NCBI GenBank assembly: GCA_018894105.1
Contig: CM032118.1
Span: 27,694,690 to 27,758,689 of the forward strand
Length of the DNA: 64,000 nucleotides
Source of the DNA: Jacaranda mimosifolia
Taxonomy: Eukaryota > Streptophyta > Magnoliopsida > Lamiales > Bignoniaceae
Direction: 5' to 3'
Position numbers and translations under genes: made by a program. The notes under the pieces were generated by a model. The model saw only the letters and a list, made by a program, of their open reading frames with translations. It searched no databases and had not been told where the DNA came from. Shown one piece after another: positions 32,566-45,485 of the stretch (its first letter is position 1; every line of letters begins with the position of its first letter).

Positions 32566-33879
32566 CCAAAAGTGTTTTATTTCACACATGATAGATGCAC
32601 AAGGATTGTGAAAGTTCTCAAAATTATGTTTGACACTTTTGATTGCTTTTAAAAACTTGTTAAAGTTAATCTTCAATAATGATGCATAATTGTTATGATT
32701 CCTCTTGCTTAGCCAATTAATTGTTTATGAGATATTGTTGGAATTGAATATCAATTCTAGATTTATTTATCATTCATTTAATTTCTAAATGGATGATGAA
32801 TGAATGGGGATGATCATGAGCCTTTAATATTGATTTTATTTATTTCAAGTTGTTGAAAAGGGTTGTATTAAATTGGAGCTTTCATGCCTCTTAATTTCTA
32901 TCTTGTAAATGTTATGAGAGTAGAATTAGTAGGAGTGAGCATTTCTTTCTCATGTAAATGTTCCATGGAACAAAGAAGGCCATTGGAGGCATTAAGACCC
33001 ATGAATGTATGGGGATACACTCATATAATATATAGATTTAATCAACCCACTTAAAATCTACAAAGTGGTGCACCTATGGTTCTAAGTGCATCACTTGGTT
33101 AAAGCTCATGGTCATCCCACCCTAGGAGTATGCTAGGCGCATTTACTTATTTATGCTTTTCATATCCTATTGATGTATGAGAAGCATAGCTAGGATATAG
33201 AAAACCTAAATAAGAAGATAAAAACTACGAGATCTTTGCAAGCAAGAAAAACCCTCCATTTAGAATGTCTAAGTGCTTTCACATATTAAACCAAAATGGA
33301 TACAAATTAAAAGAAATTTTAATTAATCCATGCCTTCTACCAATAGTATGTAGCATGACGACGCTACCATCGTTTGTGTCATGTCTCATGAGTCCTGAGT
33401 CATGCTTATGGTGGAAAGCTATGACCATATACTTAGCATATAATACACTTTTGATTTGAGGGTTCCCATGTATTAGCACAAGGATGAGGGATGACGTGGA
33501 GCGGTCTCGAATCAAAATTTCATTGGTAGGTATGACTTAACACCTAGTATTGTGATGTCGCACGAGTCGTAGGTCCACATGAAAAGTGAGGCAAAATACA
33601 TCAAAAGTTGAATGAGATGCAATTAGCAAAACTTGCTTATCTTTCAATTGTTTGTGGATGTCTCACAAGTCGTGGGTCCACTTACAAGTCCTTCCGATCT
33701 TGATTCTCACTAGGAAATGAGATTTCTTGAATTCTTCTTGGGTTTGAAGGATTTGATAAAATAATGGGAGAAAAACATGCTTGAAAGACCATTAACATGT
33801 TTTCAATATCAATATTCAATCATATGCTTATACTCTTCTTTTTCGTCTCTTGTAGATTTTTGAAATCTTCAAAACCAAA

Positions 33880-36800
33880 ATGGTTAAAAATCCTCACCAC
33901 ACCATTTTGGAATCTAACAAACTAACCAGGCCAAATTTCTATGATTGTTGAGAAACCTCAAGATAATTCTAGACTCCGAAAAGAGGACCTATGTCCTTAA
34001 TCAAAGTCCGCTGGACAACTTGGGCGATGATGCCACCAACGAGGCCCATGAATTGTTCACTAAGTTTGTAGTTGATGATCTACAAGTGAGATGCCTCATG
34101 ATGGCTTCCATGACTAATGAGCTCCAAAAGACTCGTGAGCATATAAAACATGTAAGTGAGATCTACACACACCTACAAAAGTTGTATGGTGTTCAAACAA
34201 GACATGAAAGGTTTGCTTTGTCAAGATAACTCTTTAAGTCAAGGATGGTTGAGGGTTTAAGTGTCTAAGATCACGAGCTTAAGATGATTGGACTCGTCAA
34301 GAAGCTTGGACAACTTGATGTGATCATGGACAATGACCACTATGTGGATTTGATCCTACAATCATTACCCTCTTTGTTCGACCAATTCATTATGAACTTT
34401 AATATGTCTAAGCAAGGGGTGACGATTAACGAATTGGTGAACATATTGGTGACCGATTTGTCAACAATGAAAAAGGAAAAGCCTCTTATGTTTACTTCCT
34501 CCTTTAAGTCTAGGGACCCTAGAGTTCCCAAAAAAGGAGGCAAAAGGAAAAAGAGTTCTTCCTCCAAATAAAAACAACCCTTGAAGAGTTTAGAAGGAGT
34601 AAACAAGAAGAAAGAGGCTAAGACTTATGCGAGTTGTTTCTATTGTAATGAAAAGGGGCACTGGAAAAGAAATTGCAAAGCTTACCTTGCAACCTTTGAG
34701 AAGGGTATGTAATTTATCGAAGTGCACTTGATGACTTATTCTTCCTCATAGGTATTTGATATCGCATATGGTTCTCACCTTTGTAATTCATTACAGGGGA
34801 TGGAAAGAAAAAAGAGTCTTAATGAAAGAGAGATGATCCTCCACCTAAGAGAGAGAGCAAGAGTTGCCGCCATAATTCAAGGCATTGTCAAGTTAGACTT
34901 GGGGAATGTATGCATTGTATTAAATTCTTGTTATTATGTACCCAACCTTGTTAAGAACATTGTTTCTATTCTCATTCCTAATAATAAAGGATATGATTTT
35001 TCTATATCGAATGGGATATTGAAAGCATTAAAGAATGGTTCTTTAATTGCACAAGATACATTGAATAACAGATTATACATACTTGATTCTCAACCTTCAT
35101 TAATGCACATTCAATCAAGTAAAAGAAAATTAGATAACCAAAAAGATGTCATCCTATGGCATGCAAGGCTTGGACATATCTTTAAAATAGGATGAACAAG
35201 TTAGAAGCTCTCAAAGCACTAAATGTTAGTAGCATTGAGGACCTTCTTACTTGTGAATCTTGTTTGAAGGGAAAAATGACCAAAGCTCCTTTTATGGGAC
35301 AAACAGAGCAAACCACAAGTCCTTTGGATTGGATTCATACATATATTTGTGGCCCATTAAGAGTCAATGCGAGATAAGGCTATTCTTACTTCATTATCTC
35401 CACCGATGATTATGGTCGATTTGGAAATGTGTATCTTATGAAGTACAAGTTTGAAGCCTTTGAAAAGTTCAAAGAGTATAGGAATGAAGTAGAAAAGCAA
35501 AAGGGACTTAATATTAAAGATTTTTGATCAAATTGAGTGGGAGAATACTTAAGTATTGAATTCTTGGGTTATCTAAAGAAGAATGAGATTCTCTCTCAAT
35601 GGACACCATTTAGCATACCCCAAAGTAATAGAGTAGCTGATAGGAGAAATTGTACAATGTTGGACATGATACGTTCCATGATGAGCTTTTTTGATGTACC
35701 CATATCCTTTTGAGGATATGCCTTAGAAATGACGGCGAAGTTACGAAATGTAGTACCTTCAAAGTTGGTGCCAAAAACCCCGTATGAGATGTGGTATGGC
35801 AAAGCACCCACTTACCATTACCTTAGGGTTTGGGGATGGTTAGTGTGAGACAAGTTGGATAGTAAATCCACCTTGTGCAAGTTTGTGGGATACCCAAGAG
35901 AGTCTTTGGGTTATTATTTCTATGATCCCTCAAAACAAAAGGTGTTTGTCTCAAGGAACGCCATCTTTTTGGAAAAGAAATTTATATTAGATAGAAATGG
36001 TATTATTTTTAAACTTGATGAAATTCAAGATGATCAACAAATCTCACAAACAATGGAAACAAGTAAGCATAAAGGGCCAAACACACAACCACTAAAAAGG
36101 TTAGACCGAATCAAGAAGTAACCCAAAAGGTTTGGATTCCTTCATGAGAGGGACCAATAGAATAGTGATCCGAAGATCTATGAAGAAGCTATGTTGGACA
36201 TAGACTTGGGACATTGGCTAGATGCCATGAAATCCGAAATGGACTCTATATACTCCAACAAAGTATAAACTTTAGTAAATCCACTGAAGGGAATAGCTCA
36301 CATTGGTTGCAAGTGGATCTATAAGCGAAAGCTACAAGTCGATAGAGAGGTTATGATCTTTAATGCACGACTAGTAGCAAAAAGTTACACTTAAAGATCC
36401 GGTGTCGATTTTGAGGCAGCTTTTTCACTGATTGCAATGCCAAAGTCTATTTGAATTTTACTTGCCATAGCCACATATTATGACTATGAGATATGGAAAA
36501 TGGATGTGAAAACCGCTTTTCTCAATGGAAACATTGAAGAAGAAATTTATATCGAGCAACCATAAGATTTTGCATCCAAATGGAGTGAGCAAAAGGTTTG
36601 CAAACTCCAGAAATCCATTTATGGACTCCAATAAGTGTCACAAAGTTGGAACATATATTTTGATAAGACAGTCAAATCGGTTGACTTTGTAAAAAATGTG
36701 TATGAATCTTGTGTGTACAAGAAGGCTAGTATGAGTGGTATATAGTTTATTATGCTTTATGTCGATGACATTCTTCTCATTGGGAATGTGAGAGAAATGT

Positions 36801-37560
36801 TAGAGTGCACTAAAGCATAGTTATCTACTCAATTCTCCATGAAGGATTTGGGATAAGCATCCTACGTATTAGAAATATGTATCTATAGAGATAGATTGAG
36901 GAAGATGTTGGGGCTTTCCCAAACCCCATACATTGACAAGATACTAAAGAGGTTTAGTATGGAAGAATCTAAGAGGAGATTTCTCCCTATGGGACATGGC
37001 ATTCGTCTCTCCAAGTCTATGGCCCCTAAGACTAACGACGAAAGACAAAGAATGTCCGACATACCTTATACGTTCGCTATTGAAACCATAATGTTGACAT
37101 TCAATGTACAAGATTGGATATGGCACACGCTCTAAGTATTACGAGTTGTTTTCAATCCAACCCTTGTGAATGCTACTAGATGGCCATTAAACAATCCTCA
37201 AGTACTTAAAAAGGACTAAGGATTTTTTTTTAGTATATAGCAATGGAAAATTGAAACTCAAAGGGTTTTCGGATTCTAATTTTCAATCCGATGTAGATGA
37301 CCTAAAATCTATTTCTAGATTTATATTTTGCCTTAATGGTGGTGCGGTGAGTTGGAAGAGTTCTAAACAAGAAATCACGATCGATTCAACCATAGAGGCG
37401 GAATATATTGCAGCTTTGGAAGTTGCAAAGAAAGCTGTTTGGATGAAAAACTTCATCCAAGAGTTGGATATAGCGCCTAGCATTGCTGAGCAAGTGGTTG
37501 TCTTCTATGACAACAGCAGGGTGGCAGAACAAGCTAAAGAGCCATGATCTCATTAGTTTT
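33880..37560 (+). pseudogene. Copia B gag-pol remnant
   Basis: In order on +: gag (ATG 33880; LESNKLTRPNFYD, then a stop); gag body (about 33945-34560, three frames); CCHC zinc knuckle CFYCNEKGHWKRNC (about 34636-34677); protease region and GAG-pre-integrase (34800-35195, with HARLGH); integrase core (about 35280-35830, LKGKMTK, TSPLDWIHT, with an internal stop); RT (about 36180-36880, with MDVKTAFLNGN and YVDDILLIGN-like text); RNase H (about 37251-37547, with GFSDSNFQSDVDD and SKQEITIDSTIEAEY). Numerous stops and frameshifts interrupt it. Confidence 0.9.
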
Positions 37561-37726
37561 CTAAGCACATTTTAAGGTGATATCATTTTATTTGGGAGAT
37601 CATTAATAGAAGCAACATTCGAGTTGAAAAGGTTACCTCGGAAGAGAATATAGTAGATCCACTGACTAAACCCCTATCGAAAAATATCTTTGAAGGACAT
37701 CTTGAGAAGATAAGTCTTAAGACTAT

Positions 37727-37756
37727 GGGGAACTAGCTTTAGGACAAGTGGGCGAT
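37727..37756 (+). other. Polypurine tract region of Copia B
   Basis: Purine-rich text ending ACAAGTGGGCGAT abuts the 3' LTR start. The same position in A, C and F reads AAGTGAGAGAT, AAGTGGAAAAT and AAGTGAGAAAT in element direction. Confidence 0.55.
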
Positions 37757-39947
37757 TGTTGGAATAGTACCCCCACAAGCCAATTGGATTAGCATGTAAA
37801 CTATTTCACTTGTGATACAATCTTGATTGAATGATATTCTTAAAATGGCCATCTTCATCATATGCTTATATTTTCTTCACTGGCATTTAGTTCAAACCTT
37901 TAGATCACACAAGACTACATGACTTGGTCACGCACTGTGTGATGATCATGAAACAAGCCTTACATGATTATGATCTTAAATCTTCCAAGTCATAGGATCT
38001 TACGAGACAAGACATCTAAGATCTAAATAGATTTGCACTAACGATGCATAAATCCAAGGGTTGGATATTGCTTCATTTCATGAGCAATACCATATGAGAT
38101 AAGGGTGCATGTTAGTGGGTCTTGTTAGAGAACAAGTTCACTGAAGACCAGCCTAGAGAATCTACTAGATAGCTGAAGAGGCAAGTCAGTAGTGGCAAGT
38201 TCTCCAGGTTATGATAGTACATATAATTAGTCCTTTGACCTAAGGATCCATGGCAACCTTGTCTTTAGGTCCTCATGCTACGACTCTTCATTGACCATGT
38301 AGCGGGTTGTTCAGGTAGAGATTAGGCATGAGCTACTTAAACATAAAGGTTTATGAGATCCAAGGTGGGATCTGAATCCTCGTCATTGTGAATCACGAGT
38401 ACATCTCCAAGAAATTCTTGCACAAAGTAGTATAACAATTTGAAAAAGGATTTTTCCAAAGATGAGTCCATAAAAGATAATTGAACAATAGGAATAGAAA
38501 TATAGTATCGAGGCTATTAGGGAGCCAATAAATATCTTGCCCTAGGCCTCTTTTGGGAGATAGGAGATGGAAGGACCGTATTTGCATTGTATACATAGAG
38601 CTAGAATGGTTCTCCAAAAGCATTTATTTCGGCTACTTAGTTGGGCTCCATGGGCTTGAGGTTAGACATCGACCATGGAGATTGGGTACTTTTCAATTAA
38701 TGGAGATTAATTTAATTGAGTCAATTAGTTTAAGGAGTTTAAACTAATGTGAATATTTGATATTCTATAAGTCACAAAGAATGGTGAGCCCATGTCCAAT
38801 GAATGGTAGAACCAAATAGGTCACACGCAAAAGTCAATTGCAAATCCTACTTGATGAAAGGGAATTTTAAAAAAGTTAGAAAATTTTCTACATGATCAAT
38901 TTTTGGAGGTGGATGTTTGATGTCATTTTACTTGGTCAATTTAATTGTTAAATTCATCTAATTAAGTTAAGGAGTTAAATTAAGACCAATAGATTAAGGA
39001 GTTATTTATTTGGTGTCACATGACTATCAATTGGTCAAGTTAACTTTAGGAGTTAAGTTAACAATTACTTGCTTAAGGAGTTAAGCAAATTGACTTAAGA
39101 GTTAAGTCAAAGGTTAATTAATTAAATGTGTAGGAACATTCAAATGAAATGTTTATTTGGTGTGAATTAGAATTATTTGGATGACATTTCATGAAATAAA
39201 ATGAAGATTCTAAATGAAATTTAAATTTACATAAAATTCTAATACACATGCCAACTTGAAAGAGCTTGTTGGTGCTACCCTTGAGGAAGGTGTGATGCCA
39301 CCTTGGTATCACACCATCCTCCCTCTATATATAGATATAGAGAGTGGAGTGGGCGGCCACATATGAATTGCAAGCCCGAATAAGATTCGCTCAGCTTCCC
39401 TCCAATTTTTCAAGTGTTGCCTCATGTGTTGAAGCTTCGCTTTTCTTCATCTCCTTCCTCCAAATAAAGCCTTCATCCTTCCATTTCTTACCTTTATTCT
39501 CCAGCTAAAATTGAGGAGAATTGGATTATATATTAGTGTGGATCTTATCATTAGAGGCAAAATAATTAGATGGCTAGCCTTCGGAGATCCTTTATTTAGA
39601 GCAGTGATTTTAAAGCATCCATTGGAGGTCTTTTCGGATCTATTTTGTGCGGGTTGTTTTTACTAAAGATACATCAAGGAGTTGGTGTTCTTTTGGTGCA
39701 AATTTCACTCAAATCAGAGTTCATTTGGCTGGAAAAATGTTTCCAGAAAATTGTTCTGTCGTTGGGGAGATAGTTTTCAAGGAGTTGAGATCTTCTTTCA
39801 CCTTTCTTTGATTTTGTGAAAATCAAGGTAATCCTCATACTAAATATGAATCTATAGCATGTTTAGATCCTTGGCTTCATATGTAGCCCAGTTATTTTAG
39901 CATTTTTTAGCTTCGATAATTGGATCACAGTGCTACATATGACTTCA
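37757..39947 (+). repeat. 3' LTR of Copia B
   Basis: Starts TGTTGGAATAG, ends TGACTTCA. It holds a clear TATA box, TATATATAGATATAG (39326-39340), about 20 bp before a conserved GGGCGGCCAC block. Confidence 0.9.
39326..39340 (+). promoter_or_regulatory. LTR promoter TATA box (Copia B 3' LTR)
   Basis: TATATATAGATATAG is conserved at the equivalent place in LTR E (44896-44910) and, on -, in the Copia C 5' LTR (50177-50191), each followed by the GGCGGCCAC-like block or its degraded form. Likely the pol II core promoter of the family. Confidence 0.6.
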
Positions 39948-41458
39948 TCTGCTATATTCTCTTCTGAGGCAATTCATTCCATGTTAATGTCGCCTCTACC
40001 AATGATCTCCTAGATCAATTGATATCGTCTCAAAATGTGCTTGGATCACTGATGAGATCTTAGCTCCTTAGCTTGTGCAACCACACCGTTGTTGTTATAG
40101 AAGGCAACTACAGGCTCAGCAATACTAGGCACTACATCCAACTCTTAGATGAAGTTTTTTTTATCCAAACTTCTTCCTTTGCAGCTTTTGAAGCCACAAT
40201 ATATTCCGCTTGAATCAATCGTGGTATCTTGTTTGGAACTCTTGCAACACACCGCGCCGTCATTAAAGCGAAATATAAATCCTGAAGTAGATTTTTGGTC
40301 ATCTACATCGGATTGGAAACTGGAATTCAAAAATCCCTCAGGTTTCAATTCTCCATTGCCGTATACCAAAAATAAATCCTTAGTCCTTCTCAATACTTAA
40401 GGATTGCTTTAACGACCATCTAGTGACTCTCACGGGGGTTGGATTGGAAACGGCTCGTAACACTTAGAGCATGTGCCACATCCAGTCTTGTACATTGAAC
40501 GGCTTATATTATGATCCCAAAGGTAGACACATAAGGTATATGGGACATCTTACGTCTCTCTTCCTCCATCTTAGGGACCATACACTTGGAGAGATGAGCA
40601 CTATGTCCCATAGAGAGGAATCCTTTCTTGGATTCTTCCATACTAAACTTCTTTAGTATCTTGTCAATGTATAGGGTTAGGGAAAGCTCCAACATTGTCC
40701 TCGATCGATCTCTATAAATACGTATTCCTAATATGTAGGATGTTTTTCCCAAATTCTTTGTGGAGAATTCAGTAGATAACCATACTTTAGTAAAGTCTAA
40801 CAATTCTCTCTCATTCCCAATGAGAAGAAAGTCATCGACATAAAGCACAATAAACTATATAATACTCCCACTAGTGTTCTTGTACACACATGGTTCATAC
40901 ACATTTTTGACAAAGCCAAATGATTTGATTGCCTTGTCTGTTCTAATTATGAGATACTTACTTAAGTCCGTAAATGGATCTCTCGAGTTTGCAAATTTTT
41001 TGCTCACTCCCTTTGGATATAAAACCTCGTGGCTGCTCCATATAGATTTTTTCTTCAATGTTCCATTGAGGAATGTGATTTTCACATCAATTTGCCATAT
41101 CTCATAGTCATAATATGCAACTATGGCAAGTAAAATCTGAATAGACTTAAGCATTGTGATTAGTGAAAAGGTCTTCTTGAAATCAATACCGAGTCTTTGA
41201 ATGTAACCTTCTTCCACTAGTCACGCCTTAAAGGTCATTACATCTCCATCGACTTCTAGCTTTCACTTATAGATCCACTTGCAACCAACAAAAACTATTC
41301 CTACAGATGGATCTACCAAAGTCCATACTTTGTTGGAGTACATGGAGTCCATTTTGGATTTCATGGCGTCAAGCTAATGTCATGAATCTATGTCCAACAT
41401 AGCTTCTTCATAGGTCTTTGGATTAGTATCTGATTGGCCCGTCTCATGAAAGAATTCG
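39948..41458 (-). pseudogene. Copia C gag-pol remnant, RNase H and RT part
   Basis: On -: RT from about 41390 to 40510, with YIQRLGIDFKKTFSLIT, IWQIDVKITFLNG and MLYVDDFLLIGN; then RNase H (about 40393-40145) with GFLNSSFQSDVDDQKST and SKQDTTIDS. Frames are broken between blocks. The upstream part of the same gene lies at 45486-47620, split off by LTR E. Confidence 0.85.
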
Positions 41459-43306
41459 TGTTGGAATAGTGCCCCACAAGCCAATTAGATTGGCGTTGTA
41501 AACTATTTCACTAGTGATATAATCTTGATTGAATTATATTGTTTATATGGCCATATTCATCTTATGCTTATTATTACTTCACTATCATTTGATTGAAGCT
41601 CTTAGATCACATAAGACTATAGAACTTGGTCATACAATAGGTGGTGATCATGGAATAAGTCTTACACGGTCATGATCTTAAATCTTCCAAGTCATAAAAT
41701 CTTAAGAGACCAGGCATCTAAGATCTGAATAGACTTACACTAACAATGCATAGATCCAAAGAGTTGGATATTCTTCGTTCCATGGGCAATTCCATATGAA
41801 ATATAGATGCATGTTAGTGGGTGCTTGTCAGGGAACAAGGCATTGAAGGCCCACCTAGAGAATGCACTAGATAGCCGAAGTGGTAAGTCAGTAGTGGCAA
41901 ATTCTCCAACTTACGCTATTACATATAATTAGTCCTTTGACCTGAGGATTCATGGTAACCTTGTGTTTAGGTCCTCATGCTTTGACTCCTCTTTAGTCAT
42001 TTAGCGAGCCATTCAAGTGGTGATTGGGCATAAGCTACTTTGACATAGAGGTTTGTGAGATTAAAGATGGAATCTAACTCCTCATCTTTGTGAAGGGCAA
42101 GTACATCTCTTATGTATTCTATAATGATCAATTCCAAGAAATCCTTGCGTAAGGTAGTATGATAATTTGAAAAAGAAGTTTTCCAAAGATGAGGTCATAA
42201 AGTGGAATAGAACATTAGGAATAGAGACATAGTATCGAGGCTATTAAGGAGATGACAAATATCTTGCCCTAAGCCTTTTTCAAGAGATAGGAGACAGAAT
42301 GACCGTATTTGCATGGTATGCGTAGAGCTATAATGGTTCTCCAAAATCATTCACTTTGGCCAATTAGTTGGGCTCTATGGGCTTGAGGTTGGACATCGAC
42401 CATGGAGATTAGATACTCTTCAATTAATGGAGATTAATTAAATTGAGTTTATTAGTTTAAAGGAGTTTAAACTAAAATGAATATATAATATTCAAAAGTC
42501 ACAAGGAATTGTAAGCCCATATCCAATGAATGTTAGAACCTATTGGGTCACACACAAAAGCCAATTGCATTTCCTAATTGATGGAGGAATTTTTCTAAGT
42601 GTTAGAAACTTACTACATGTGACTGATTTTGGGATGACCGAAAATTGAGGTCAATTTTAGCTTAATTAGTTTAATTGTTAAATTGATCAAATAATTTAAG
42701 GAGTTAAATTAGACCAATAATTAAGGATTTAATTATTTGGTGCCACATGACCATCAATAGGTCAAGTTAACTCTAAGAGTTAAGTTAACAATTCTTAGCT
42801 TAATGCATTCTATAATGATCAATTCCAAAAAATCCTTGCGCAAGGTAGTATGACAATTTGGAAAAGGAGTTTTTCAAAAATGAGGTCATAAAGTGGAATC
42901 AAACACTAGGAATGGAGACATAGTATTGAAGCTATTAGAGAGTCGGCAAATATCTTACTCTAGGCCTCTTTTGGGAAATAGGAGACGGAAGGACAATATT
43001 TGCATGGTACGCATAGAGCTATAATAGTTCTCGAAAAGCATTCATTTCAGCCAATTAGTTGGGCTCCATGGGCTTGAGGTTGGACATTAACTATGGTGAT
43101 TGAGTACTCTTCAATTAATGGAGATTAATTTAATTAAGTCTGTTGAATTTATTATCCGCATCATCCTTGAACTCGGGGACTAACCACCCAGCCCATGGCG
43201 CTTATTGGGTGCAGCCACATCAAGTTGACTGTAGCCTTATACGGTACTTTACACTGTCAAATATATAAGGAAATAAAGTTACGCCTCTGCTAACAACTGT
43301 AGCTTT

Positions 43307-43367
43307 TACCCTAGTGGTAAGCGTTTGATCATAATTGGTATCAGAGCGAGGCCATGGGCTCGAGTCC
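43307..43367 (+). promoter_or_regulatory. tRNA-like A-box and B-box in the TRIM
   Basis: TACCCTAGTGGTAAGCG (43307-43323; TAGCCAAGTGGTAAGCG in LTR2 at about 44229-44245) resembles a pol III A box. GGCTCGAGTCC (43357-43367) differs from the B-box consensus GGTTCGANTCC at one position. Their spacing of about 45 bp is tRNA-like. This may be chance or a relic of tRNA-derived sequence. The whole does not fold as a complete tRNA gene by eye. Confidence 0.35.
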
Positions 43368-43477
43368 CCAAGCTGTTGCTGGGGAGAGATTGTTGGATTT
43401 ATTATCCACATCATCCTTTAATTCGGGGGACTAGCCGCCCAACCTATGCACTTATAGGGCACAGCCACCTCAAGCCA

Positions 43478-44157
43478 ACTGTAGCTAAGGATGGCGGTGG
43501 GACGGGTTAGGCTCTCCCCATACCCTGCTCCATCCCACCCGCCTCGTCCCGTTGGGTTGGCGGGTCCCGAAAAGAATTAAAAAAATTGAAATAAGTTAAT
43601 GAAAACATCAAATAAGAACCACTTAATAGCAATTAAAATTCAAATTTCAAGTACAAAAAATGAAATATCTATACAAACAAGATAAAATTCTAGAAGCAAA
43701 ATAGGAGATAAAAATAGAATTAAAGTAATAACAAGCACAACATCCAAATTTTTATACATTGTGAGTTTGACATAAACTGAAGCAAAAAAACTCAAAATTT
43801 TTAAGTCCAACAAGCTTCCATCATATAGTTCTAATCCTTATCTAAATTAACTCATCCTACATTCTTCAACATTTTCCTCTTCATTGAGCATAGTTGGACA
43901 TTATTTTTAATTAAAAAAATATAAAATAAATTATATATAATGTATTTATTATTATTATTATTATATATAATATTTACATGGGCGGGGTGGTGTGGAGGGT
44001 TTGGGGCGAGGTTGGTAACCCATCGCCGCCCCAAATAATTCGGGTTAGAAAAATTCCACCCTATACCCCATTAAGTTGCCCTAAATTCGTCCCACTCGGG
44101 ATAGGATGAGCTCAGGTTTGGGTTTTGCCCCGCCCCATTGCCATCCCTAACCATAGC
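43478..44157. mobile_element. Non-autonomous hAT element inside TRIM LTR2
   Basis: Element 43486-44149. Left end TAAGGATGGCGGTGGGACGGG and right end (read on -) TAGGGATGGCAATGGGGCGGG are hAT-type terminal inverted repeats of a form common in plants. Target-site duplication ACTGTAGC (43478-43485) versus ACCATAGC (44150-44157), 6/8. The intact TRIM LTR1 shows the empty site (ACTGTAGCCTTATACGG at about 43229). The interior is noncoding and AT-rich with GC-rich ends. Confidence 0.85.
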
Positions 44158-45485
44158 CTTATACGGTGATTTGTGCTGTGAAATATATAAGAAAATAAAG
44201 TTGCGCCTCCGCTAACAGCTATAGCTTTTAGCCAAGTGGTAAGCGTTTGATCCCAATAGAGTCGATTAGTTTAAAAAAGTTTAAACTAAAATGAATATAT
44301 AATATTCAAAAGTCACAAAGAGTTGTGAGCCCATGTCCAATAAATGGTAGAACCAATCAGGTTACACACAAAAGCCAATTGCATTTCCTAATTAATGGAG
44401 GAATTTTTCTAAGTGTTAGAAACTTACTACATGTGACCGATTTTGGGGTGACCGAAAATTGAGGATAATTTTGGCTTGATTAATTTAATTGTTAAATTGA
44501 TCAAACAATTTAAGGAGTTAAATTAGATCAATAACTAAGAAGTTAATTATTTGGTGCCACATGACCATCAATAGGTCAAGTTAACTTAAAGAGTTAAGTT
44601 AACAATTCTTAGCTCAAAGTGTTAAGCTAATTGACTTAATAGTTAAGTCAAGGATTAATTAATTAAATTAAAGTGTTCAATTTAATTAATGAGAAGAATA
44701 AATTTTGGAGGGAAAATTCAAATGAAAGGTTCATTTGGCGTGGCATTTAATTAATTTGAAATTAGATTTCAAATGTAATTGAAATGCACACAAAATTCAA
44801 ATTAGATTTGAATTTGCCAACTTGCAAGACAAGTGGTCGGTCCCCCCACCTTGAGGAAGGTGTGATGCCACCTTGGCATCTCACCATCCTCCATCTATAT
44901 ATAGATATAGAGGTGAGAGTGGGCGGCCACATTGAGTCCATGTGAAGAATTAGATTCTTACATTTTCCCTCCTTCAAGTATTGCCTCATGAGTTGAAGCT
45001 CCATTTCCTTCTCCTTCTCCTACCCTTAAATAGGCCTTCAAGATCTTATTTCTCCTCTTTATCTCCAGCTAATATTGAGGAGGAATTGGAAAAAGCATTG
45101 GTGTGTGGATCATATTGATGGAGATAAGACAATAGGATTGCTGTGCCTTGGAGATCCACCTGTCAGGGCAGTGATCCAGAAGGAGTTTTGATCTGAAATT
45201 TTCATAGTAGCTTCATAAAAGAGTTGAGGATCTATTGGAAATTTTCCAAATATTTTAGAGACATCTGGATCACACAAAAGTTGCATCTTTCTAGCTACAT
45301 TACTGTTTGACAAATTTTAGACTGAAGAAAAGTTTTTTATCCTTCCTTTGGATTTTGCTAATCAAGGTAACTCTCCATCCAAATCTAAATCCTATGCACG
45401 TTTAGATCCTTGTTTGCTTGTAAAGAACTAGTTAATTTAGCTTTTGAAGTTTTATTATTGGATCCTAGTGCCTTACTTGCCTTCA

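Larger units (their letters stand above)
29795..39947 (+). mobile_element. Copia B: complete but decayed long-LTR Copia on +
   Basis: 5' LTR 29795-31980 and 3' LTR 37757-39947 (2,186 and 2,191 bp). Flanking 5-bp target-site duplication: TCTAC (29790-29794) and TCTGC (39948-39952), differing by one base. The insertion splits Copia C internal sequence, which resumes without loss ('gctatattct' continues as in Copia A at about 19789). The primer-binding site is at 31983 and the polypurine tract just before 37757. The first LTR base pair is TA instead of TG. LTR copies differ visibly every few bases, so it is old. Confidence 0.9.
43141..44258 (+). mobile_element. TRIM (terminal-repeat retrotransposon in miniature)
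   Basis: LTR1 43141-43335 (195 bp) and LTR2 43391-44258 (196 bp plus a hAT insertion) both start TGTTG-ATTTATTATCC. A perfect tRNA-iMet primer-binding site TGGTATCAGAGC sits at 43336-43347 and a purine-rich GCTGGGGAGAGAT before LTR2 (43378-43390). The internal region is only 55 bp and noncoding. Flanks AAGTC (43136-43140) and GAGTC (44259-44263) form a near-perfect 5-bp target-site duplication in LTR E. It depends on enzymes from other elements. Confidence 0.88.
42114..44619 (+). repeat. 690-bp tandem duplication inside LTR E
   Basis: The block starting TATTCTATAATGATCAATTCC (42114) and ending CAATTCTTAGCTTA (about 42804) is repeated from about 42806 to about 44615, the second copy being split by the TRIM at 43141-44258. 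Both copies share the ATCGACCATGG-type and GTTTAAACTAAAATGAATAT text. Confidence 0.8.
41459..45485 (+). mobile_element. Solo LTR E (long-LTR Copia family), with internal duplication and TRIM
   Basis: Starts TGTTGGAATAGTGCC (41459) and ends GCCTTCA (45485); Copia C internal sequence lies on both sides with no Copia internal domain between, so it is a solo LTR left by LTR-LTR recombination. Flanks ATTCG and ATCCT are only 3/5 alike. A TATA box is at 44896-44910. Without the TRIM (1,118 bp) and the 690-bp duplication, the length is about 2.2 kb, the family norm. Confidence 0.8.

Noticed and set aside
32332..32676. 114-codon frame on - (and its + partner 32417-32611) over the Copia B leader
   Set aside because: It lies across the noncoding leader and its GC-rich island. 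The equivalent frames in Copia A and C are not conserved.
43301..43380. A functional tRNA gene in the TRIM
   Set aside because: A-box and B-box are present but no acceptor stem, anticodon arm or terminator pattern can be paired.
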